64,000 bases of DNA from Planctomycetaceae bacterium (GTDB taxonomy: Bacteria; Planctomycetota; Planctomycetia; Pirellulales; PNKZ01): NCBI GenBank assembly GCA_016793115.1, contig JAEUIN010000180.1:1-64000 (forward strand). Direction: 5' to 3'. The notes below the pieces were generated by a model. It ran no database searches. It was given only the letters and a program-made list of their open reading frames with translations, and was not told where the DNA came from. The translations under genes and the position numbers were made by a program. Shown in pieces: positions 63,901 through 64,000 of this stretch (its first letter is position 1; each line of letters starts with the position of its first letter).

Positions 63901-64000
63901 CGTGTCCGACTGACCATTGTCCCACGCTTGCATGACGCCCGAGTTATTCCACAACAGCGCGGACGTGTCCCAGGTGCCGGTACCCCCGGTAGGATCCGCT
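33994..64000 (-). CDS. Giant autotransporter-associated beta-strand repeat protein with PEP-CTERM, 5' end outside window
   Basis: A single uninterrupted frame of about 10,000 codons, open at 64000 and ending at TAG 33994. It is built of autotransporter-associated beta-strand repeats of the form L-K-G-GTL-L-G-NTY-G-T-V--GTL, for example GTLVLTNSANSYTGDTVING near 63.65 kb. The first visible residues (GTGTWDTSALLWNNSG, then ALFGGTAGTVTL) match the head of such passenger domains, so only a short signal-bearing N-terminus is probably missing. The C-terminus is PEP-CTERM: VPEPGSMVLIGVAGLGFAAY then RRRNRKR, which predicts exosortase processing and surface or matrix display. No autotransporter beta-barrel is present. 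Composition is Gly/Ala/Ser/Thr/Asn-rich; I noticed no cysteine. Estimated mass is about 1 MDa (inference). Function is unknown; adhesion or cell-surface/biofilm matrix is the usual guess for this class. Confidence 0.95.
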   Translation of the reverse strand, partial: ADPTGGTGTWDTSALLWNNSGVMQAWDNGQSDTALFGGTAGTVTLGTNITAGGVVFNSNGYVLTGDTLTLAAPAGATSPAIQVAGFTRATIGSLLAGTSGLTKTGNGTLVLTNSANSYTGDTVINGGALVISNQGQLGLSTGTIAVTGIAQTGNPGYSGGQLVLNGVGSGGAVTMTRNISLAGRGPGTVNSSGALVSIGNNVLNGKLVLASPASEARITATHGVTTINGNVQLGSSAGQLFYGNGSFIINGQVTGFDFANADRFIKSGSILGTTLWLANNDNTFAQPLRIDSGTVRVADDGALGRSGSGPSNPSARAVDLNGGILEIHTDAPNFNNRQVYNRGTNGFIFTNRALGGSGLNQTVVFNRFDADNATFNHTGRNGYNLTLGGNTGPGTNMQWAGASNLVFNSLSSGTLTLDMNILHDSETTQRAVSFNGNAETVLTGAFLVNGSSNAFAVHKGGTGRMTITNTATPSTIAGAMNINAGTLVYSSVNALPTGQINIGNATTTSGALTYAGAGETISRTLNLNTTTASVFLNAGGTGAVTYNGTINAVTGNKTLILGGDSTADNTIASAIPAAGGTLNVQKVGSGTWVLSGANLYSGTTRVSGGTLKIQDTFSGSSRNVVPNAGAVEFAVDVLTNTAGGVFEYLGDGTNGSNEIVGALTPTAGAGTVRVTAGSGGAALLEFGSLGTVAAGSGVNFVTNVGASVTITGAVNTNGILNAHLYFNGADFAAGSFVGAATYAVESTGTNLSGGNVAPYHITTFDITGQTTATVNAGIKFSDNRNFTLGAAQTLTLQNGAATVSGGILVTGGSTVTISGGTGITSGGAADLVFRTDGAADVLNLNTPIINTTTGGWTKLGAGTLVLGAANANTAAGSVHINEGTVRLAVGGRLGADSINVNLRQGATLDLNGVNLGTSASGTASLNILNGAGTITNSAAATTASLRIGNGNSGAYFSGLIQDGAGDVALVKAGTGTIHLSGMNTFSGPVTLVAGNLDVTRLANIGVASGIGIGDATSAATNAASLVFSGGNLRYIGTNLAGAVEATQTPSVSMDRLFTLAGNGGIYSYGSYGNLVQTRAANHAALIFNNTAPVAFSGAGARTLTLGGDSLGDNEIALQLIDNPNAGEALSVTKSDAGLWILSNTGNSYSGNTTINGGSLRVGIDSSPLTRTLPTTSALILGLTTGSGVLETSGTFTRPVAATATAGSVTWGGTTGGGGFAASIAPLDVNLGGAFATLSWGAGGFVGTGGTQSLFLSSVNAWADVDFQNPINLNVTAGTVNRTITVNDNANTGLDFATISGVISNAGAGTGGILKNGVGTLILGDANTYNGNTVLGDGSLVISSFGNSTGTTASSLGASGGTFQFNGNTTLNLLYVGPGETSTRPISLATALSAARTHRIDSSGSGALVLENFSNDKTGNFTMFLELRGQNTDANRINSVIGDGGGTAGLALAKFDGGVWILGNAANTFVGGVRADGGLLGLMADGSIGAMGSLAPTTAATSNATTITVASTAGLKAGMYVNGSGVAYGDYITAVTSATTFTISTARTVAAGTQLQFGGLLMSNGGIFAADPAGLTLNQPIFHNSNTTAVFAGTAPITIAGAYQVGVGDTDQTISNNLEGGAVLTFNTNLINYKANNRTILFRGFGSTVWNGSLQNAANGTNTTAINIAVHPDATFTMNGAANTFGGTFTLAQGTLILNKKLTTAAVPGQFNFAGGVLQGGIALTGADVINNNVHLTGDPAAFAGTNNIEITGSLTNNGATRRLQNDLTGGASLTISGQVNLSEHATTGRTLAVQGTGNTLITGAVTNGTGTGAGGLLMDGTGTLRLTNQATYTGATTVNDGVLILSGGNGRLGGNTTAAVVINGPGALTLDNGAGDPGTANRLNGKPVTSSRGTLNFLGDGDGSAESIGALTVNSSPFVVNMTDGSGGLGTNTLTFASINLASSGSALDLSGVANLGTINKAIFTTSTGLGAANGILPRVYIDNFSDFAAYDGTDGVVAFAAYNNGNNINTAAATDTMNLTAGNTLTADRTINALKINGTGLTVDGAQRTLNVGSVLATGGSNTLAVTKININGTNHWQVAAGSSLDVTGSLIGGAVFAKAGPGELIFSNKQYFTSTLNILGGTLKLNGGMNTVYAPADTAFFNLAPGATLDLNGNGQFIKSLTGPGVAPGGGGAVINSAGGTATLLADDGGAWGGTVSGAINFAKFGGTAQTISNNNAYTGWTVLGGGTTNLQDDGALPTTSAIELNYAGLSLNNNSNLQRADDDRINDAAAVTMRGGALTYNGRVGDIATETVGALSVLQGANTVSITTTVGSSAVYSAELTFNGGLTRTAGATVNFTSNVQLGTGGNHSRILFNTPLPTVLDGALGGWAIANTNDYAAYNSVNGVGVVGTGGYVGYDETFAGGNITNLGGSSLVPLVTNLTAAATNTGMLRVSGNFTNDITFAAGANVLNLEEGGLLRSNNSFSTSIGTSASRGVLTAGGTEISGTRELVIYSNATANPSFTTPNSAGAIIAGSPVVVMNSTVGIVPGMTLTNANFAAGTTVLSVDGLNQVTMSTNATASAQNQTFGSASFISGVTTSGSPVVTMNSTTMVQPGMTITGTGIPAGTFVVSVDGPTQLTLSQNATANGSALSFTIGVTSTIVNSVIADNGFGNAVKLVKSGAGVLNLSANNTYTGGTVVNQGTLNLVGGGVVIPDGGLTLSSSRVTMNTNAGQIGSGNIVTLNGSSTLTLVGNNTLNSLVFDNVGGTTTPSVVTDGMLTLSSSTPVTATSANPTTFATISGALTLGAGGVNTFNVGAITHDGTPGGVLLVDTLPALVIAANIGGPAGTSINKTGAGLLQLAGANTFDGGVNVAAGGIVLGANSLAGLNGPLGTGAGVFAGGTSLFVNDASRILHNDLTFLSDPTFSNTGGTLDVLTLAGGLTFNTLATTGLVVNLPTPYLDVILSGDIAGIGGVTSFGGGSGANTITKVGLGNITGLNLTGINPTAVINLSGLNTGTGSFSLLLDGDGTSSVQTVNVGNTFTATGVPQVTIGRSGTDYLPYFTTALNKTIAPASFSSLAGGITLVNNNGYGLAVSDAIVFDTVSANQGPTFSVSTANSSLLVPGLTLSGLLTGGPTGVTANVLTKAGDGTLRLTNAANSFGGSDSIILVDDGILEVAADGALGDAANVVRLQTNNLAEGLRISGTFATGRTIDLADAANGIDVTQGNTFTLNSAFTFGTATNSFRKNDLGTLVLTQAQPGWDGVLTVQQGVLRITDGAALGTTDGNTRLGNVGAAIELPGGVTIADPIFVAASNNATSNGINGGGAIRSTAGTNTVSGAVTIDTTTADSNVRAVTLTADGGAVLNVTGGVIGGVGTAGASRHSWVGFGGAGTINITTTGLTHTGTLGIYQLNKFGTGTLNIQVANAFSGRDVFVKQGVLSLNGAGTFGALGGGQGTARTTFVHDFATLELDNSGTDVDNRLGNSILNFQGGDLRIIGAAADTNETTTGTLTLNAGASVFTLDADASGQLNFTTAAVTRGAGSTLLIRADGFGNAAAAGVATIQGTGNGYTFIAPAGATGTPNKSILPWAIGDTNIAGSGTNFVTADAAAAAANTGTARLRLLSGFEQVSNLATAGANVDLAANTGLSSSLSINSLRLDGAGGGVTLSNNAVLTLESGGLLALTGNAGISGTGRVTTASNRELIIHAVGNLDISVPLSGFTGGLTKSGGGTLTLGAGNTFTGAVTVNEGTLKIGGGDFSLAPNQTMQLLGGSLDLNGTVQTFNNLQAQTGSLAVNDLYVANSAGDVINTSATEATLALVGSGTTSFRGRIGNGNVSESDIAVARTTAAGATTDFYFYGDNTYTGATLFNGGRVLLQDTGRLLGTSSIELANATLLVTTSNIDSEPMSLTDRINDAASINLRGAMFQWRSRAALLSTETLGAVTLGAGNSVVDFSEPGTAVNQSDVTFTSFAQTAGQHGTVRFINVDGNFPGLQRLFIDNLNGVATTNIGDGLTNHLIGGWATLEREFASYTPAMGVGGLSSTGYAGYSPVVDPNLAAATDNVRIVIPTAGITTTLTGNRTLNSFNFQGATSSTGSSVLDLGGNTLAVVSGGVILSNVTDGRTMTVQNGNLTAGALNVGGDLYLHGLTWFNGQGDNTGNRDITVSANIVDNGAGPVAVVIAANQGRGTQAATNDFVLTGANTYSGGTWVNSGRVTLATPGADGATTFAVPGNLTVTGGYSGNPGAFVDRNTQVIFGSSGQMGSTGVLTIMGGASVDFGNFNQTIGGLSFDNHGGTTPTLTIGASTLTLNGNLTATSQNPGAVSTISATGAGNIDLGGAVRTIDISPVVWNGDVLSSTAATLNLNAPLTGTGASGINKTGAGTLTLTLANTYAGSTTVSAGTLRYGVVNALPTGTALTIGAAGTLELAGFNGEVGSLAGAAGGLVTNSTTTGSVTFTTGGDNSSTTYAGIISQAADSTLELVKTGTGTMTLTGVNTYIGRTSIQNGAISVNTIGNIGVAGPLGTGTAPDAAVYFGGTSSTGTLIYTGAGEAVDRVFLVEGAGGALQNDGGVFVLNSRIGATSGAKTFSLTAGTLQLAAGRPGSAVADNVGINLANVAGVNFDLSGVGESFGSLSGGGAVGGSILLTTGSLTLGFDNVNAAFAGDVAGGSTGGLTKVGGGMQTFTGALSFTGDVLIQSMNGQSGGGLTLGGNAQLANTTNVVNRGYSTTFAVNASDVIGAYSGTFDTLLTLGAGATLTATYANGTPTALAATADSAAANGRIVRDIDTSLVRVGDLISGTGVTAPGYIVQILDNNTVLVNRTPPAGPSLNFAPTITSVSVVGSAITGLGGFTKNGTGLLVLTGNSSHSGITTVDDGTVQVGGVWTGQKFSLHDTLSDSSQIVFSAANTTNLNFADSTTNLLSFERVGSLSGGAGATTSINLLSGANVAVLAVGGDNSTSTFTGRFLGNGSTMLLKEGIGNFTWSNPTADVFDGPVFVDDGTFTIAGAAGFDASNEVYLSNRGVTLAVTTTGGDTIPFLQGGAGASRIILGTGTQPVGGTTSNYLASVAPVVTLTNNLTVNENTSPNVFTLGGVYTFNGDIQGTATLIKSGNHLWNLTGTSGNAHSGETQITAGTLRTGVLSRSAGVGAVAGGDVFGTLSTATGLRLTGGTLDINGTTQTVTRINAGSTGGTIQLLNGSLTLGNQTTQTTATAFTANLAGVLNINASAAATLSLTGNSAGFGGTINVGANAAVTLNRSGGAINSTGLPAARISLNGTGTQLTVTLADTIGSLAGSGDAVLTQALTLREAGSGAASAPAYTGATSGAGALVLSGFGGLTVTGDLAHTGGITLSSGSSLNLNYGSGNNIVPTSGAITLNGATIRVISTDSAAGILESAVSTSLNAGASSVRALSATTGYLDTGVDGLNLGSITRAAGGTIDFGRSAAATSTSNINGILGGTDAAYATFNQNTWAVANGTAAAITGSVAYNADTFVGAQHTDITSAGANAGGNAATVRFSGANAADITGATTLSMGGILVTGNVGANTSAISGALDAAGGELIIHQYNPLGDLVLSNVGGTNTIITTAGGGRTIIANDLVGTGATNVGYGYLQLGNGGAAGMVGSGAILNNGTLGINRNNPQAIAAVISGTGNVEQLGSGVTTLSGANTFAGRVTVRAGTLEITHNAGLGLAATAATNRWANLTSVNAGGTLLVNVAAGGTIAEVLNLAGGTVDLHSTAATTLAAPIVLTGDSTIRVSNPGAPVNHLVTGEIYGYGNSLTVDGTGGTSRVTLAPATATGARWQDTTITSGGILQIGNNSRGWLGTGNVVNDGSLILNVNDGHYVIENDITGTGSITQARGTAYFTADNSGFSGIWTIGSVAIANAAAEVRIGNDTYTGAIGSGNVTLQATAGSSLLRTHLIADTVLANSMTLNAATTLNAHFLRQGIGNVELAGNLTIGANSASTGRAILQTEAGGVLTFSGTIFGGSSNNLLNIVNNGIFKFGGSTSNAYHGVLSGNNVWVFANTGTTTLLGVNTFNTGNTYLRAGTVVIGTGGVDTIHNDNDMHVLRDAVLSVAGNETIGLLYMQRGAVTDIAVGAMLTVDDNASQLIAGAFTGDGNLTLAGGNYMAMYGTNTATGTLTLNNGTVGAANLANAIGSFSSVTLGSGSNAGRLEYVGGGETYAGDITLAGTGATLTAAGSNRVTASGSGALVLSGNITATATNTLQLTGQTGGYFNPIKNEISGLITQSGGILTLAMNPKVNDDDRYGLSGRWALTNSGNNFSGNIIVNVGMLEFGGDLGTGGAAATSQLGNLTATRTIDLGTADFNGRRYDMFGSGDQISNGSLTTAQGTNVLAPNSGNNGTIIFNSTNAAAFTLPSNITITQSFSSTTNPGSGQIINDGLGAVVIQGNLTSGANGNRTWFLDGTNGGANAISGIISNGSANTVSLIKEGAGTWRLAGVNTYTGQTTINDGILEIAGGNAIANGNTVALNGDGGDGLFSGTAKLRVIDSETIGLLSGDVLTEVEILAGQTLTVGAAGTSTMNGLITGDGGLTRTTAAAAATMNVSAKNTYTGTAIISATGTATGNTTAIVWHLADGGLGSGIGAGTNAAANLVFGSNTAGTFGGVLQWQGYADQSTDRLFTMGLGAAGARINAAGTVIGTTTAPALTFSNTGAIAFTGSGARTLVLGGGTLSDNTFRPQITDGGGATTLSKVDAGMWLITPDVAGNTYTGGTGITGGTLAIQAGNALGSGAISINGGAGVGLEIRGGVGITLANAITNVTAEGGLSVRSGTNILSGTVTTAVNFRVDVDSGASLQLNNGTTMFSGAGAFIKLGNGNLILSGLNTSTGASFVRDGTLILEFGANNTSKLADTAALTLGGITVHTTPGVDPNVAGATKTSGQGGGTVHLSGGSHTEIVSAVTLEPGANAVTRAGGSTAILRMNAITRSASNGTIDFGAAGIAQTDTTNTNGILGVGYATVAKTDWAFNSTNGGDGAVNAIASYNVDAYAAANNVDVTTYAGVGTAANTLRFNNAAGGTLTLGGTFAMTGGGLLVTPNVSAGDVVITGGAIQNAANTAGLEALIIHQHSTTNVLEINSVIQNNTNAQALTKTGAGKLILSGLNTFTGNVNLFEGEIQVGGTAAAPGTPTNAYLSGINQASGNMAAGWQLAEGSTLRFLTTNTTVYNAPAFNGEGRIVMDAGNQAALLFDDDNGNWNGDLDFFGGTVQVNANNNALGGVRGVVSVQNSVNFVFRDGRSLNKVINYAEGTIFNLQNFTTTGQGAFSGRQNFNNTTAAGLVFDAPVGTSPNFVGLNISGVIYGNKGFTKTGDGILQISANNFADVYDGYTGINRTPTLLGQIRVNDGVLYVGGARALGAHGAGNEVVVAAGASLDLRGQALNYGDDSDPARKFIEISGDGHNNTGSLRNTSGTGQLSFLKLNADVTVNSGGTANASALIIGTFDTNLSNANGLSGAFTRNSPVIDGGGFELAVRGGRNGTDNFVIADPSFSSALSRISILEGGTRLRHEVSANIGGASGNAITSGNITNGIYIGYSDVTAADLTGGIAGTGANVGSRLLLENWFGTHHTFGITMDGVAADVFAVGTPGGPRSLSGGHNYLQVDFFTIPDGTTYLDGNISLMGGAHRNILFNDSFGNYSVQEQGNTTVAPATKLVLGGALTGAGGFTKMGFSETRLTADNTFTGAVNVLRFGTSAAPWESHTYKINGVDYATNGLGEGWAEWGLTLNGANGAVANTSGILLQRRGMVTLDNTTRLDPTSGVVGGNNNNRVNDAAVINLEHGWLRINGGLVDNTEVFGTVNVNSGANIFDLYGTDGSGADMDATITTLNRTAGGVLRVTVLDATSTFSTALTAGENARLAVGTLNISQLGAGGAADTTTRSIVQGVFGGVAPLGLDTDFRNLGFNNGNATDLWNQQRNLQLLSGSHFMTYESGYLRPLDDDEYFTPADGILSGAITPDQNVNLSDVLTQMKDNTTVNSLRFGILQDHDGSGGTVHADTTAMNFIDHHAITLNVDGTLKITSGMISSAYFTVGNTSSAGTFILGGALDFDGKEAIINVQNGFYATTSATIGGGTLEIRSAITNAAGLTKTGFQQLNLDGANSYAGLTTINDGTLFLRNGRSALGVGGAGNGVVILGNGSLNTGGGIVVGSPTAREDIYIGILQGEQQVMRNDNDVTVWYSNVTVDNVDAAGFPLFTPRIRTDASATSIIYGNIAGGDTPISNDIVQTDSRVVQFDNASNNVFILRGQFGDRFDGSGNAVPIADPISALPTLAGTRTNENEVLRVTFGGASLETNYILDRQYNAVGRLRLTQGNLFVNYDPAALGNDGTGFWTNTALSRIPGATSDANFLLNGGSTHQGLGFEGGGIYLTKAGQHFNMSSFTTSATTAKFLGGIHESGVVTFGNGDGTLTIGGAAQNFQVQDGGTVVLAMRLAGAIGTAPNNFNFLKQGRGTLELRNSSAGATSTDSNFVLAGGTLVLNHTAATSVALVGVQNARFDGGSLISIASSGANTTENIATDNAASRVLNFSLGGTEIVARTTNLGTARDMTVNLGNANANSTTSNFTRAQGVSANLVEDDTAGGTARVTLNFNVSSTAAAKDAIIPWITYGTQARTATDFAVNSTTGNNVNSFGTVRLAGDLNNNVATWAAAGNISENGGAGFSGTLGGALSINSLRFDAHAESVVDLGAHVLTIAAPALAQSASGLLVSTNVGAFDKTITGGVGAGLTAGGGTTELIVHHYAAGNLNLNVPITGGIDLTIAGPSTTNASTIGTTGAVVLGAANTYSGQTYLNGSILSFDNANQLGTNATATAIVMNGGTLRYTGAGFTSLGAKGIQFNGDGGTIDVANGGAELYLDTAVVSNATYRGDLIKVGAGTLTLNGTSSTFAAAGNPGFLGLMDIRQGTLRVTVDNGNNSAGNGTTEFSTAMGTSLSYLDGTIFRSGTNFAVQMGNANDAGEYSIAEWLTFEGNNYVTVGTLNTDTGNTADAPGGTELSVPVTNPNFRPINLSGVITINGTTTFDVVPGQTLRLNNGGIGFVAGGGDVVKDGQGTMLFYTNNHDFTGNLVVKQGTLYGVGQADVFGTGYNAGRTITLGSADRQGIAVIALSSEGVHGHTLEINHDINVVYNAAQSKRLLLETFANGSRIEINGDITLNDNLQIYLNDGAENGGSQNYANFNGQFKDGTTTSGNLVLSPDDAGSGNDNTSGRPYNYFVFKADNSQFTGDVRVNFNTGYDQDQTAILRLEHANALTSANDVDLGYNSMLQVGGGARTIGSLTTSGGLGPFIGGAAGGTMGASVNGSTEIIENAAAAVGTLTIVQSTPASTEVQWDAFFRNGTLNSQFFAPGAGPTPSAALNLVKSGGGWATLTLDNDYSGTTTVAGGILQVGRSGVGDTGSVGAAGLTANVGTIVAGTGIIQGNSTINGELRPGDEAGSLNGTLIVNGNLALGAAAVGAFQLQRASYTAFNALNIHNSQYSTWNAGHTTDAVYGHLLDDPVTAAQHDQLRIFGNLTVTAGGKFILANNGYNPTAGDIFNLADWTGAAVGLNLGGVAYNGGLFRTGAETGTDLDLFQLGYGYYWDVSQFNSTGDLIVVQAPARQFYWNGDQGTNWNTNNSGNTNWLDGPAGLDVAGTPVFTDDVYFTADSVASFNTTLGANFHVNTLNFGAGANGGGTPTSVGIDTGANTLTIQNGINQAVGSAANIINGAGGIVLAQSQTWTNNSVNALTVIAPVSGASAGLTKEGTGAILLYGANTYGGPTNVNAGVLTVNGSLSTGTTTVAAAGSLNGGGAGTSAGAVGGDLNVAGTLSAGAGNGSAGGGVGAMNVGGNSEWDANANLIFDFASTSGNQTGTEAIVGTNWDYLSIAGTLNLDVGVQKINLYVNSWNGATGYGQNSGANQFDVDAAPTVDTHGGINYSYTWKWAEANSITVNGGAALTGDVNLSDYFNVQTGVVDPNTLGNGVFSAGSYTPNTTGGTFWVSAIGNGLYINYSSVPEPGSMVLIGVAGLGFAAYRRRNRKRADGK
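33997..34089 (-). other. PEP-CTERM sorting signal of the giant protein
   Basis: Encodes the last 31 residues: VPEP, a hydrophobic segment (SMVLIGVAGLGFAAY) and a basic tail (RRRNRKRADGK). This tripartite layout is the exosortase recognition signal, which leads to cleavage and covalent transfer at the membrane. No exosortase gene is in the window. Confidence 0.93.
35180..35260 (-). other. Second passenger-head motif inside the giant protein
   Basis: Encodes FYWNGDQGTNWNTNNSGNTN followed by WLDG, and then an ordinary repeat run with GTGAILLYGANTYGGPTNVN. The Trp-rich head normally marks the start of a passenger domain, as at 64.0-63.9 kb. Its internal position about 400 residues before the C-terminus suggests two joined ancestral proteins. 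Confidence 0.65.
37800..62150 (-). repeat. Nine large recurring cassettes inside the giant protein
   Basis: Besides the short repeats, a longer cassette recurs. In coding order each has a block ending in a G-L/V stretch (often INDAA, then TETxGAL), a block around a Trp or Tyr pair (IPWITYG, LPWAIGD, DWAFNST, NTWAVANG, LGGWAIANTNDYAAYN), and a block GG-L then ELII/VH. Anchors of the middle block are near 38.2, 40.3, 43.1, 47.65, 52.0, 53.3, 56.9, 58.05 and 61.8 kb. Examples of the last block: ELIVHHYAAGNLNLN (37.85 kb), ALIIHQHSTTN (42.8), ELIIHQYNPLGDLVL (47.4), ELIIHAVGNLDI (52.95), ELVIYSNAT (56.5). Confidence 0.7.
56060..56515 (-). repeat. Tandem GMTxTGxGxxAGTxVxSVDG repeats in the giant protein
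   Basis: Two adjacent copies of about 45 residues: SPVVVMNSTVGIVPGMTLTN then AAGTTVLSVDGLNQVTMSTN, and SPVVTMNSTTMVQPGMTITG then GIPAGTFVVSVDGPTQLTLS. They interrupt the ordinary repeats. Looser relatives are encoded near 59.35-59.52 kb (GLKAGMYVNGSGVAYGDYIT) and 49.57-49.75 kb (RVGDLISGTGVTAPGYIVQI). Confidence 0.75.

Noticed and set aside
33994..64000. CRISPR-like or tandem DNA repeat array
   Set aside because: Repetition is at protein level with diverged DNA; there are no short identical repeats with uniform spacers.

Overview
The window looks like chromosomal DNA from a high-GC, diderm planctomycete, probably Pirellulales-like. This is inferred from gene content; I saw no rRNA or other phylogenetic marker. 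The pointers are a serine/threonine kinase with a DLG instead of a DFG motif, an N-terminally truncated integrase next to a tRNA, lipid A and heptose genes, PilT/PilB-type ATPases, secreted HExxH proteins, palindromic extragenic repeats, and a giant autotransporter-associated-repeat protein ending in a PEP-CTERM signal.

Left part (1-6.5 kb): the N-terminal part of a membrane-anchored kinase runs off the left edge. Then come an integrase remnant that reads antisense through a tRNA-Leu(CAA), an alternate-type GlmU-like nucleotidyltransferase, metF, a Phd/VapC-type toxin-antitoxin pair and a VOC-fold protein.

LPS cluster (6.7-14.6 kb, minus strand): lpxK, hldE, a waaF-type heptosyltransferase, a GT4 glycosyltransferase, a sugar nucleotidyltransferase, an SDR sugar dehydratase/epimerase and a Kdo/WaaP-like kinase, several with overlapping start/stop codons. 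Together they read as a lipid A plus heptose-core pathway. An NAD-type isocitrate dehydrogenase lies upstream of them.

Middle (16-33.9 kb): a GNAT acetyltransferase; a CvpA-like membrane protein; a translationally coupled pilT and divergent PilB/GspE-like pair; hisF; a GYF-TM-coiled-coil-TPR protein; two exported HExxH proteins; a DinG-family helicase; thiS-thiG; a small anchored protein; a Gfo/Idh/MocA oxidoreductase; a YugP-like zinc peptidase; and a lipoprotein.

Right part (34-64 kb): a single uninterrupted minus-strand reading frame of at least about 10,000 codons, open at the right edge. It is built from autotransporter-associated beta-strand repeats plus larger recurring cassettes and ends in PEP-CTERM. 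Almost half the window is this one gene, and it is the most remarkable object here. The many long open frames on the opposite strand across it are composition shadows.
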